DNA from: Maribacter_C sp047345145
Lineage (GTDB): Bacteria > Bacteroidota > Bacteroidia > Flavobacteriales > Flavobacteriaceae
Length of the DNA stretch: 64,000 nt
Direction: 5' to 3'
Assembly (NCBI RefSeq): GCF_047345145.1
Contig: NZ_JBLFER010000003.1
Coordinates: 124,001 to 188,000, forward strand
A model generated the notes under the pieces. That model ran no database searches, was not told the DNA's origin, and worked only from the letters and a program-made list of their open reading frames with translations. Positions 34,747 through 42,826 of this stretch are shown one piece after another (the stretch's first letter is position 1; each line of letters opens with the position of its first letter). The position numbers and the translations under genes were made by a program.

Positions 34747-34884
34747 CTATTTTCCTTGAGCTATTCCCGTAGCAGTGCTGTCAATCGGATTGATAACATC
34801 AATATCATTGCTGTCATCATAGTCACAGCTACTTACTACTAAAATTGATCCTAGAATCAATAGAGCAAATAATATCTTTTTCAT
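34747..34884 (-). CDS. very small lipoprotein, 45 residues
   Basis: Read from the minus strand: MKKILFALLILGSILVVSSC then DYDDSNDIDVINPIDSTATG and IAQGK. The N-terminus is a textbook SPII signal (LVVSSC, lipidated Cys20) with a short acidic mature peptide of 26 residues. It ends four bases from the bidirectional terminator, which supports a real transcript. No homologue is recognised; the function is unknown. It is too short for most ORF callers. Confidence 0.72.
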   Translation of the reverse strand: MKKILFALLILGSILVVSSCDYDDSNDIDVINPIDSTATGIAQGK

Positions 34885-34977
34885 AATCAGAGAGTTTAGT
34901 AGGTATTTCTCACCTTGTTTAGTCTGTTAAAAACGTAAAATTTACCCGAAATATTGTTTAATTGAACTCTCTACAGG

Positions 34978-35022
34978 AGGTCTATAAAATTGTCTTACCG
35001 TGTTTATACGGACCTTTTTTTG
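34978..35022 (+). terminator. orphan terminator-like hairpin
   Basis: CCGT (34998-35001) / ACGG (35008-35011) hairpin, extendable by AGGTC (34978-34982) / GACCT (35011-35015), followed by seven T. No plus-strand protein gene ends here. The rest of the 200-base gap 34885-35084 holds only the promoter of the next gene as far as I can see. Confidence 0.35.
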
Positions 35023-35035
35023 AGAAATAGTTGAA

Positions 35036-35067
35036 TTTGATTCCTTACTGAAAATCAGTACCTTTTG
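35036..35067 (+). promoter_or_regulatory. putative promoter of the esterase-like lipoprotein gene
   Basis: TTTG (35036-35039), a 19-base spacer, then TACCTTTTG (35059-35067). An in-frame GTG at 35067 lies inside this promoter, so translation must begin at the ATG at 35085. Confidence 0.6.
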
Positions 35068-35084
35068 TGGTAAATCAATCAACC

Positions 35085-36815
35085 ATGAAAAAATTATTTT
35101 TCTTTTTTGTATGCTGCAGTTTATTAGGATGCCAGCCTAATTCCAAAAATGAGATAGCAAACTCTATAAACGTCTCTTTTTCTGATGCGGTAAGTGTCGA
35201 TTCTAAAGATGGTCGTTTATTACTCATGTTTTCAACAAATGGTGAGAAAGAACCACGTTTTCAAATTAACGATGGTCCATCAACACAATTGATTTTCGGA
35301 AAGAATGTCGATGGAATGGCTGCAGGAAAATCGACAACATTTACCAATGAAATATTTGGATATCCATATCCTAGTCTTTCTGAAATCCCACCAGGGGAAT
35401 ATAATGTCCAGGCATTACTTCATATTTATGAAACATTTAATCTTTCAACTGGTCACACAGTAAAACTTCCTATGGATAATGGAGAGGGACAAAAATGGAA
35501 CAGATCCCCGGGAAACATCTATAGCAAACCTTTCAAAATTACCGTCACAGAAGAGGGAATTCAAAATCTTAATGTTGTTATGGATCAGGTAATTCCTCCT
35601 ATAGAAGAACCAAAAGACTCGGAATGGATTAAACACATCAAAGTCAAGTCTGAAAAGCTGTCCGAATTTTGGGGCAGGGATATCTACTTAGGAGCACATG
35701 TTTTGTTGCCAAAGGGATTTAATGAGCATACTGAGGCAAAGTATCCTTTAATGGTTTTCCACGGACATTTTCCATCTGATTTTGGAGGATTTAGAACGAC
35801 TCCTCCAGACCCTGAAATGAAACCAGAATATTCTGCACGATTCGATTTAGAAGGTTACAATGTTATTCAACAACAGGAAGCCTATGATTTTTATAAGCGT
35901 TGGAATGCGCCTGATTTTCCTAGAATGCTGATTATAGAAATTCAACATCCCACGCCGTATTATGATGATTCGTATGCTGTAAATTCGGCAAGTCAAGGCC
36001 CATATGGTGATGCGATTACCTATGAATTGATTCCTGAAATAGAAAGACAGTTTCGAGGAATAGGAGAAGGATGGTCTCGTTTTTTATATGGAGGTTCTAC
36101 TGGTGGTTGGGAGGCTTTGGCAGTTCAGGTAAAATATCCTGAAGAATACAATGGTTGCTTTGCAGCTTGCCCAGACCCTATTGATTTTCGCGCCTATTGT
36201 CTCACGAATATTTATGAGGATAAGAATGCGTATTACTATGATAGTAACCACAAGAAACTTGAGGTTCCATCCCACAGGGATTACTTAGGCAACATTCAAT
36301 CAACACTTCGCTCCGGAAATCATTTGGAACTGGTTTTGGGGGATAAATCCCGCTCAGGGCAACAATGGGATATTTGGGAAGCAACTTATTCCCCGCAAGG
36401 AGAAGATGGCTATCCAGTTCGCATTTGGGATAAAATGACCGGAGATATTGACCACAAAGTCGCTGACTATTGGAAAGAAAACTATGATCTGAGATACATT
36501 CTTGAACGTGATTGGGATAAAGTGGGGGAGAACCTAAAAGGCAAAATAAATATTTATTGTGGCGATATGGATAACTATTACCTGAATAATGCCGTCTATC
36601 TAATGGAGGACTTTCTTGAAGGCACCACAAATCCGCATTATGACGGAGAAGTTTTATATGGAGATAGGGCAGAACACTGCTGGAATGGGGACCCTGAACA
36701 GCCTAATGCCATAAGCCGTCTGCGTTACAACAGTATGTATGTGCCCAAAATAATGAAACGCATTGCGGAAAGCGCACCGAAAGGAGCTGATTTAACAAGT
36801 TGGAGGTATAAATGA
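35085..36815 (+). CDS. secreted alpha/beta-hydrolase (esterase-like) lipoprotein
   Basis: A 576-residue lipoprotein (signal ending SLLGC, Cys16). The N-terminal ~180 residues form an extra beta domain (PPGEYNVQALLHIYE). The rest is an alpha/beta-hydrolase of the putative-esterase kind, with YPLMVFHGHFPSDFGGF and a nucleophile elbow GGSTGGWEA around residue 338; GDRAEHCWNG near the end may hold the catalytic His. Conserved in environmental Bacteroidota, but I know no characterised member; the substrate is unknown. The start is chosen from the promoter position. Confidence 0.78.
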   Translation: MKKLFFFFVCCSLLGCQPNSKNEIANSINVSFSDAVSVDSKDGRLLLMFSTNGEKEPRFQINDGPSTQLIFGKNVDGMAAGKSTTFTNEIFGYPYPSLSEIPPGEYNVQALLHIYETFNLSTGHTVKLPMDNGEGQKWNRSPGNIYSKPFKITVTEEGIQNLNVVMDQVIPPIEEPKDSEWIKHIKVKSEKLSEFWGRDIYLGAHVLLPKGFNEHTEAKYPLMVFHGHFPSDFGGFRTTPPDPEMKPEYSARFDLEGYNVIQQQEAYDFYKRWNAPDFPRMLIIEIQHPTPYYDDSYAVNSASQGPYGDAITYELIPEIERQFRGIGEGWSRFLYGGSTGGWEALAVQVKYPEEYNGCFAACPDPIDFRAYCLTNIYEDKNAYYYDSNHKKLEVPSHRDYLGNIQSTLRSGNHLELVLGDKSRSGQQWDIWEATYSPQGEDGYPVRIWDKMTGDIDHKVADYWKENYDLRYILERDWDKVGENLKGKINIYCGDMDNYYLNNAVYLMEDFLEGTTNPHYDGEVLYGDRAEHCWNGDPEQPNAISRLRYNSMYVPKIMKRIAESAPKGADLTSWRYK

Positions 36816-36828
36816 ATCTAGTCTGTCC

Positions 36829-36872
36829 GGTCGAGCACCTCGACTGCGCTGGGCACAGGCTGTGTCGAGACC
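36829..36872. repeat. GC-rich imperfect inverted repeat (intergenic repeat element)
   Basis: GGTCGAGCACCTCGACTGCG begins at 36829 and the element closes with TGTGTCGAGACC at 36872. It is far richer in GC than its surroundings, and similar CTCGACTGCGCT-containing elements are scattered in flavobacterial intergenic DNA. Length and structure fit a REP/MITE-like element. Confidence 0.6.
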
Positions 36873-36905
36873 TAACTAAAACAATGTGTCTTTAAAAGTT
36901 GATAA

Positions 36906-37538
36906 ATGAAAAACTACACAAAAAAAATAGCTTGGTTTTTCTTCGCATTTTTTGCAATTGGTGTAAGTCTGTACCCTTTATTATACGGGTATCTCGCTTA
37001 TATCGGTGTAGATGAGGCTTTGCGTAGTAGAAAAACTGTGGAATTGTTATCTAGTGTTTTTTGGAATACTGGTTTTTATACACATATTTCTTTCGGCGGT
37101 TTGGCTTTGCTAGTGGGTTGGGTACAGTTCAGTAAGCGTTTTCGGAATGCAAATTTGAAACGGCATAGGATCATAGGTAAAATTTACATGATAGCAGTGC
37201 TTATAAGTGGTCTAGCGGGATTGTATATCGCTTTCTACGCTACTGGTGGTATAATTGCCAAACTTGGTTTCGGTAGTTTGGCGATAGTTTGGTTGTATAC
37301 GACTTTCAAGGGATATCAAAGCATTAAAAAAAGGGATGTACAAAAACATGAAGTTTACATGATATACAGTTATGCTGCCTGCTTTGCGGCGGTAACCTTA
37401 CGCATTTGGTTGCCCATATTGTCAGCTGCTTTTGGTGGGTTTATACCAGCCTATCGTATTGTAGCATGGTTGTGTTGGGTACCGAATATAATTTTCGCCT
37501 ATTTCTGGGTGAGGAGAAAGAATTTTGCAGTGGTTTGA
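36906..37538 (+). CDS. DUF2306 family membrane protein
   Basis: A 210-residue integral membrane protein with about six hydrophobic segments. Histidines sit at membrane edges (THISFGGLALLVGWVQF, LKRHRIIGKIYM, KRDVQKHEVYMIYSYA), the typical DUF2306 pattern reminiscent of cytochrome-b561-like proteins. Biochemical role unknown. It starts a run of three small genes. Confidence 0.8.
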   Translation: MKNYTKKIAWFFFAFFAIGVSLYPLLYGYLAYIGVDEALRSRKTVELLSSVFWNTGFYTHISFGGLALLVGWVQFSKRFRNANLKRHRIIGKIYMIAVLISGLAGLYIAFYATGGIIAKLGFGSLAIVWLYTTFKGYQSIKKRDVQKHEVYMIYSYAACFAAVTLRIWLPILSAAFGGFIPAYRIVAWLCWVPNIIFAYFWVRRKNFAVV

Positions 37539-37543
37539 TCTAA

Positions 37544-37879
37544 ATGACTTGTGCTATGGATAAGGATAAATTGGAAATTTATGATGCTCTTGTAGCCAAA
37601 TGCGAACGATTTGAAAGAAAAGGTAAAACGATGCCGTATACATCTGCGAATGGGTATATGTTCTCGCTCTTTAACAAGGCAAATGAAATCGGTATCAGGT
37701 TTTCAAAAGAAGTCCAAAAAAAGTATATAAAAGAGTTTAATACAACTGCTTACAAGTCATACGGCGCAGTGATGCAAGGCTATATTTTGATTCCTGAATC
37801 TATGTGGAAAGATGAAAAAATTGCAGTTAAGCTGCTCAATGAAAGTTATGATTATGTAATGTCGCTTCCCCCTAAATAG
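37544..37879 (+). CDS. hypothetical protein
   Basis: A 111-residue soluble protein, no signal peptide. Segments such as MPYTSANGYMFSLFNKANEI and GIRFSKEVQKKYIKEF recur in proteins from many bacteria, but I cannot name the family with confidence; a TfoX/YjbR-like alpha-beta fold is possible. Two in-frame ATGs (37544, 37556) compete; the second gives MDKDKLEIYDALVAKCERF. Five bases after the DUF2306 gene and eight before the next, so probably one operon. Confidence 0.75.
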   Translation: MTCAMDKDKLEIYDALVAKCERFERKGKTMPYTSANGYMFSLFNKANEIGIRFSKEVQKKYIKEFNTTAYKSYGAVMQGYILIPESMWKDEKIAVKLLNESYDYVMSLPPK

Positions 37880-37887
37880 GAAATCAA

Positions 37888-38328
37888 ATGACAGTTTCAA
37901 AATTCAATTTTTGGCAAAAATGGCTGACTTGGGCCAATGTGATGACCGTTATAGTTGGTCTATTAGCAGCTTTTGCAGGTAATTCCATATTCTTTGAAGC
38001 ATACAATTCCTTTACGAATGAGCTGTTTTTCGAAGGAAATGAAATGCAAGGCGAGCTGCTGAATTTTAAGAATTGGCTATTCGGGATTATAGGAGGCACC
38101 ATAGTTGGCTTTCACATATTGATGATCATGATTTCAGAAAATGCATTTAAGAAAAGGGAATTATGGGCTTACAAGGCCTTATGGTTTGGACTTCTTTCTT
38201 GGTTTGTTGTAGACAGTAGCATAACACTATATTATGGAGCTTTACATAATATGGTTATGATAAATTTGGTTGCCTTAGTGCTTATCGGACTTCCCCTGAT
38301 TATGACCAGGAATGCATTCAAAAGCTAG
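37888..38328 (+). CDS. small integral membrane protein
   Basis: A 146-residue protein with four predicted membrane helices (about 18-38, 62-82, 98-115, 118-138). It contains SWFVVDSSITLYYGALHNM, which places charged/polar residues in the third helix. I do not recognise the family. It lies eight bases after the preceding hypothetical gene. Confidence 0.75.
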   Translation: MTVSKFNFWQKWLTWANVMTVIVGLLAAFAGNSIFFEAYNSFTNELFFEGNEMQGELLNFKNWLFGIIGGTIVGFHILMIMISENAFKKRELWAYKALWFGLLSWFVVDSSITLYYGALHNMVMINLVALVLIGLPLIMTRNAFKS

Positions 38329-38391
38329 GTTTATAAGAAAACCCATCCTCTTTTCCTATCTTGTAATACACTTCAATCAATACTATAGAAA

Positions 38392-39249
38392 ATGAAAAAG
38401 TCAATCCTTACCGGTGCCATGGTCCTCTGCTTAATCGCAACATCTTTTGGACAATCTGGAAAAGTTCATGATAATCTTTCGATGACCAGTAAGATTTTAA
38501 AAATGGAACGGAACTATGCGATTTACCTTCCGCCAGACTATGAAACTTCGGAGCGAAGCTATCCAGTTTTGTACCTCTTGCATGGGGCAACAGATGACCA
38601 TACGGGTTGGGTACAATTTGGTGAGGTTTTACGAATTACTGATAATGCAATCAAAGATGGTACGGCAACACCAATGATTATAGTGATGCCTGACGCCGAT
38701 ACCGGGCGAATGGGGTATTTCAATGCTGGCGATTGGAAGTATGAAGATTTTTTCTTTCAAGAGTTCGTGCCCCATGTGGAACAGAAATACCGCATTAAAT
38801 CGGAGAAAAGATACAGAGCTGTTGCCGGACTTTCAATGGGAGGAGGAGGTTCCTTTATGTATGCTTTGCATCATCCGGAATTGTTTTCATCGGCTTGTCC
38901 GTTGAGTGCTTATGTCGGACCATTGACAATGAAGGAATTAGAGGATAGAATGAATTGGTACAAAGAAGAATATTCCAAAGCGGAGTTGAAGGCTTATTTT
39001 GAAAATCACAATGTTTTGGAATTGCTTGAAACGATTCCTGTTAAAGATGTGAAATCTGTTCGTTGGTATATTGATTGTGGCGATGATGATTTCCTCTACG
39101 AGGGAAATAGTTTAGTTCATATCGCTATGAAGAAAAAGGAAATCCCACACGAATACAGGGTACGAGATGGAGCTCACAACTGGACGTATTGGCGGGAAGC
39201 CTTACCGATTGTTTTAGGTTTTGTTTCGGATGCCTTTCATCAATATTAA
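38392..39249 (+). CDS. secreted esterase (esterase D / feruloyl-esterase family)
   Basis: A 285-residue exported hydrolase: signal peptide ending ATSFGQ, oxyanion region VLYLLHGATDDHTGW, nucleophile elbow GLSMGGGGSF (Ser about residue 145), acid in WYIDCGDDDF and His in RVRDGAHNWTYW. This matches PF00756 esterases acting on feruloyl, acetyl or trehalose esters; the substrate is not determinable. Twelve bases precede the aldo/keto reductase gene. Confidence 0.88.
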   Translation: MKKSILTGAMVLCLIATSFGQSGKVHDNLSMTSKILKMERNYAIYLPPDYETSERSYPVLYLLHGATDDHTGWVQFGEVLRITDNAIKDGTATPMIIVMPDADTGRMGYFNAGDWKYEDFFFQEFVPHVEQKYRIKSEKRYRAVAGLSMGGGGSFMYALHHPELFSSACPLSAYVGPLTMKELEDRMNWYKEEYSKAELKAYFENHNVLELLETIPVKDVKSVRWYIDCGDDDFLYEGNSLVHIAMKKKEIPHEYRVRDGAHNWTYWREALPIVLGFVSDAFHQY

Positions 39250-39261
39250 AACAATAAATTA

Positions 39262-40233
39262 ATGATTTACAGAAATTTCGGAAGAACAAACTGGCCCGTA
39301 AGTGAAATAGGTTATGGCATGTGGGGTATGGCCGGATGGACAGAAAGTAGTGATATTCAATCTGCAAAATCTTTGGATTTGGCCGTCGAGAACGGAGTTA
39401 CCTTTTTTGATACGGCATGGGGCTATGGAGAAGGGCATAGCGAAGAATTATTAGGGCAGTTAGTAAGGCGGCATCCTTCCAAAAAACTGTATACTGCGAG
39501 TAAAATTCCACCTAAAAACTTTCAATGGCCGGCAAAACCTGAATATACTTTTGAAGAGTCCTATCCTACAGAACATATTATTAAATACACTGAAAAGACT
39601 TTAAGAAATTTAGGTTTAGAACAAATCGATTTAATGCAGTTCCATACTTGGGATGATGGTTGGAGTCATCGTGAAGAATGGCAACGCGCCATTGAAGATT
39701 TAAAAGCTTCTGGTAAGATTGCGGCTATGGGCATAAGCGTTAATCGATGGGAACCTGAAAACGGAATAAAAGCCCTAAAAACGGGGATGTTAGATACAGT
39801 TCAAGTGATTTACAACATCTTTGACCAAAACCCTGAGGATGTACTTTTTCCTCTTTGTGAAAAATTAAATATTGGAGTAATTGCCCGAGTACCTTTTGAT
39901 GAGGGAACCCTAACTGGAAACATCACGAAGGAAACCACCTTCCCAGAAGGAGATTGGCGAGGGACTTATTTTGTGCCTGAGAACTTGAATTCAAGTGTTG
40001 ACCATGCCGATGCTCTTCGACCACTAATTCCTGAAGGAATGACTATGGCTGAAATGGCACTTCGGTTTATTACCATGAATAAAACAGTTAGTACGATTAT
40101 TCCCGGAATGCGAAAAGAAAGAAATGTGCTGGCGAATGTAGCGACCAGTGATGGAAAAGGCGTATCCGCAGAGCTGCACCAAGAACTGAAAAGGCATCGT
40201 TGGGACAGAACACCAACCGAGTGGTCGCAGTAG
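39262..40233 (+). CDS. aldo/keto reductase
   Basis: NAD(P)H-dependent oxidoreductase with a TIM-barrel fold, 323 residues. The catalytic tetrad is visible: Asp in TFFDTAWGYG, Tyr in the same segment, Lys in LYTASKIPP and His in LMQFHTWDDGW. The cofactor region is MNKTVSTIIPGMRKERNVLA. It probably forms an operon with the esterase upstream. Substrate unknown. Confidence 0.92.
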   Translation: MIYRNFGRTNWPVSEIGYGMWGMAGWTESSDIQSAKSLDLAVENGVTFFDTAWGYGEGHSEELLGQLVRRHPSKKLYTASKIPPKNFQWPAKPEYTFEESYPTEHIIKYTEKTLRNLGLEQIDLMQFHTWDDGWSHREEWQRAIEDLKASGKIAAMGISVNRWEPENGIKALKTGMLDTVQVIYNIFDQNPEDVLFPLCEKLNIGVIARVPFDEGTLTGNITKETTFPEGDWRGTYFVPENLNSSVDHADALRPLIPEGMTMAEMALRFITMNKTVSTIIPGMRKERNVLANVATSDGKGVSAELHQELKRHRWDRTPTEWSQ

Positions 40234-40320
40234 TCATTGCGAGCCCAGCGAAGCAATCTGTTACTTTGGGACACGAATAAATAGATTATTTCGTTGCTAA
40301 AATGCTCCTCGTAAAGACGA
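40233..40320. repeat. intergenic palindromic repeat element (REP/MITE-like)
   Basis: Begins GTCATTGCGAGCCCAGCGAA and ends GCTCCTCGTAAAGACGA. The ends are imperfect inverted repeats (GTCATTGCGAG versus CTCGTAAAGAC), and an inner AGCAATCT/AGATTATT pair lies between. This 'GTCATTGCGAGC...GCAATCT' element type is widespread in Bacteroidota intergenic DNA. It overlaps the stop codon of the aldo/keto reductase gene. Confidence 0.7.
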
Positions 40321-40350
40321 GTTAATAGGTCATCGGAGTCATTAAAGAGG

Positions 40351-40776
40351 TCATTTTGCAAACAACTGCCCCATATCCTTAAAGGCCTTAAATTCCAAAG
40401 CATTCCCCGCAGGGTCTAAGAAAAACATGGTAGCCTGCTCACCGGGTTGCCCTTCAAAACGTATATAGGGTTCAATAACAAATTGGATTCCCTTGGATTT
40501 TAGTTCTTCCGAAAAAGATTGAAATGTATCCCAAGGAAGAACTACTCCGTAATGAGGTATAGGAACATCATGACCATCAACAGGGTTGTGGTGTAAATCT
40601 TCCGTCTCTACTTTAGGCTTATAGTGAATCACCAATTGATGTCCGAATAAATTAAAATCTACCCAATGGTCACTGCTACGTCCTTCTTCACAATTTAAAA
40701 TTTCGCGATAAAAGGTTCTACATTCCGTAAGATTGTGCACGGGAATTGCAATATGGAAAGGAGTTACTTTGTTCAT
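40351..40776 (-). CDS. VOC family (glyoxalase-like) protein
   Basis: A 141-residue vicinal-oxygen-chelate protein. TPFHIAIPVHNLTECRTFYR starts the first beta-alpha-beta-beta-beta unit, HQLVIHYKP and FFLDPAGNALEFKAF complete the pattern, and His/Glu metal ligands are at plausible positions. Could be a dioxygenase, isomerase or resistance protein; not resolvable. Part of a minus-strand group with a hydrolase and DinB. Confidence 0.87.
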   Translation of the reverse strand: MNKVTPFHIAIPVHNLTECRTFYREILNCEEGRSSDHWVDFNLFGHQLVIHYKPKVETEDLHHNPVDGHDVPIPHYGVVLPWDTFQSFSEELKSKGIQFVIEPYIRFEGQPGEQATMFFLDPAGNALEFKAFKDMGQLFAK

Positions 40777-40808
40777 AGGTAAATTGTTTAAATAAAAATA
40801 CTTCTTTC

Positions 40809-41654
40809 CTACGACTTCAAAAAATAAACAATTTGGTCTCTTACTTTATCTTGATGTAATGAATGACCTAGGCCCTTTGTAGTAACTAATTTACTGCCCT
40901 TCCAGTTGGCGTGCACTTGTTCTGAAGACCAATAGGGAGCCACGACATCTAACTCATCGTGAATCAATAGACCCTTTGTGGAGATATGTTTAGCGAATTT
41001 TGATGACGAGAAATCTGCAAATTTCAACCCGAAAGTCTCCTTGAAATAATTTTCTTGAAGTCGCATCATTCTGCTGCTTAGTCCGAGAATATTTTTGTAT
41101 TGTTTCATAAAGTCTGATAATTCAGAAGGCGAACCTAGTGTTACTACTTTTTCAATAGATGCATTATCGGTTTTGTATTTGTATAGATTATATATAACAG
41201 CCATTCCGCCAAGTGAGTGACCTATGATGTGGGTTGGGTGATACGTATTGATGACTTTCTGAGCACATGAAGAGTATAAAGGTAGGTTGAGTAAATTGCC
41301 AGATGTATTACCATGGCCTGGGGCATCCATCGCTATAATATTATAACTCTCTTTTTGAAGACGCGGAATGAAGTTCCTCCAACGAAATGTGTTGCTTTCC
41401 CAACCATGCATTAATAACACAGTAGGGCCTGAACCTTTCCAGCGATAGGTTTGAATGCTTATACTATCTTCCTCTAGAATAAGGTCTTTAGCATCTTCTA
41501 AGAATCCTTTTTGACCCTTGATGACTTTTCCTTTTCGAGGAGTGCAAAAAAGTATGAACGCTTTTTTTGCTATTTTTCTGGGTATAAAAAAAGATCCCAA
41601 ATTAAAGTAGAGGCCTATTATGCGGGTTGCTATTTTACCTATCAATTTGTTCAT
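40809..41654 (-). CDS. alpha/beta hydrolase
   Basis: A 281-residue hydrolase without a cleavable signal but with a hydrophobic N-terminus. It has PTVLLMHGWESNTFRW (oxyanion loop), IIGHSLGGMAVIYN (nucleophile Ser), an Asp in IHDELDVVAP and a late His in KGLGHSLHQD. Substrate unknown. It lies 57 bases downstream of the DinB gene on the same strand. Confidence 0.88.
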   Translation of the reverse strand: MNKLIGKIATRIIGLYFNLGSFFIPRKIAKKAFILFCTPRKGKVIKGQKGFLEDAKDLILEEDSISIQTYRWKGSGPTVLLMHGWESNTFRWRNFIPRLQKESYNIIAMDAPGHGNTSGNLLNLPLYSSCAQKVINTYHPTHIIGHSLGGMAVIYNLYKYKTDNASIEKVVTLGSPSELSDFMKQYKNILGLSSRMMRLQENYFKETFGLKFADFSSSKFAKHISTKGLLIHDELDVVAPYWSSEQVHANWKGSKLVTTKGLGHSLHQDKVRDQIVYFLKS

Positions 41655-41711
41655 GATTATTTACTCATTTAGTAAAAAAACTGATTAAAGGCCGCAAAGA
41701 TAGCCTATGAT

Positions 41712-42254
41712 TTAGTTTGTGTTATCCAATTTGTCATTCAACATTTTAATAATCAAATTTTGATGATGCTCTGCATGATAAATGGCGTTGTATAACATTT
41801 CACGCAGACTCAAACTACCTAGCAGAGGATGAGGTATGCATAAAGTATCTAGTTCATCTTCAGAAAATTTTTCAATGGAAATACCGAGTTGGTTTACCAA
41901 ACTCCTTAATTTTTCGCTAAGCACGGTCTGTGGTCTAACCGTTTCGGAGTCAGGAACAAAACGGTCAGGAGCTTTACCACCATCTTTGAGTTTTTCAAAA
42001 TAGAAGGTCTTCATTTCCTCATAGGAACGGCGCCGTTTCGTAGTGCTTCCGAATTTTTCAGCTATAGCGGTTTTGTTTAATTCGAAAACATAGGTCAATG
42101 GCTGCACGCTAAGTATTAAATGACTTAGATGCAAACTAGCAGACCATTTTCCTTCTACACTATAATTATAGGCTTCTATGGAGAGTGAATCAATATACTT
42201 TATGAAAGCAGCATAGTTTCGTTCTAAGGCTATGATGAGCTCGTTTTTTTTCAT
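41712..42254 (-). CDS. DinB family protein
   Basis: A 180-residue four-helix metal-binding protein of the DinB/YfiT type: EGKWSASLHLSHLILSVQPL and the C-terminal NAIYHAEHHQNLIIKML contain the histidines that bind a divalent metal. Such proteins are often thiol transferases or damage-induced proteins. It diverges from the HxlR regulator gene across two palindromes, which suggests regulation by that protein. Confidence 0.85.
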   Translation of the reverse strand: MKKNELIIALERNYAAFIKYIDSLSIEAYNYSVEGKWSASLHLSHLILSVQPLTYVFELNKTAIAEKFGSTTKRRRSYEEMKTFYFEKLKDGGKAPDRFVPDSETVRPQTVLSEKLRSLVNQLGISIEKFSEDELDTLCIPHPLLGSLSLREMLYNAIYHAEHHQNLIIKMLNDKLDNTN

Positions 42255-42274
42255 AATTTGTAGTTTTGAAGTTA

Positions 42275-42293
42275 AAGTTACTTTAAGTAACTT
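42275..42293. promoter_or_regulatory. candidate HxlR operator 1
   Basis: A perfect 9-bp-arm palindrome: AAGTTACTT, central T, AAGTAACTT. It lies in the divergent spacer between dinB-like and hxlR-like genes. Confidence 0.65.
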
Positions 42294-42312
42294 AGTATAA
42301 AATATATACTAA
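42292..42312. promoter_or_regulatory. candidate HxlR operator 2
   Basis: A perfect 8-bp-arm palindrome: TTAGTATA, five A/T bases, TATACTAA. It directly follows (overlaps by two bases) operator 1. Confidence 0.65.
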
Positions 42313-42370
42313 AATTACACCTTCTTTTTATGAATTAAAAGAGGTGAATAGAAACACATCAAGTATCCCT

Positions 42371-42790
42371 ATGGAAACTATTACTGAGAATCAGAAGGTT
42401 AAGGTTGCAAAAAAATTAAAAAAAATGTTTGGACATATGGATCGTCGTGAGATGGAATACTGTCCGATTCGTGATGTGATGGCTTTGGCTTCGGATAAAT
42501 GGAGTATTCTAATAGTTCTTTATTTGGGCTATTATCCGGTAATGCGTTTTAACCACATTAAAAAACGCGTGTATGGTATATCAAATAAAGTGTTAAGTGA
42601 GCGTTTAAAAATGTTGGAAACAGATGGTTATATTTCACGAAAAATGTATCCTGAAGTCCCAATAAGAGTAGAATATGCGTTAACTGATTTCGGACATTCC
42701 TACTTAAAAAAGCTAATTGATTTGACGGAATGGGTTACTGCACACGGTGATGTAATTGTGGAAAGTCGAAAGGCAAAAAAAGTTTCATAG
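42371..42790 (+). CDS. HxlR-family winged-helix transcriptional regulator
   Basis: A 139-residue MarR/HxlR-type regulator. YCPIRDVMALASDKWSILIV opens the winged helix (Cys31 is the conserved position used for thiol sensing in several relatives), followed by RFNHIKKRVYGISNKVLSER and LKMLETDGYISRK. I use the ATG at 42371 rather than a GTG at 42344, which would only add nine residues. Divergent from the DinB gene, with two palindromes in the spacer. Confidence 0.9.
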   Translation: METITENQKVKVAKKLKKMFGHMDRREMEYCPIRDVMALASDKWSILIVLYLGYYPVMRFNHIKKRVYGISNKVLSERLKMLETDGYISRKMYPEVPIRVEYALTDFGHSYLKKLIDLTEWVTAHGDVIVESRKAKKVS

Positions 42791-42826
42791 AAATGTGAGT
42801 TGTCTATGAATTCATTAATGACAAAT

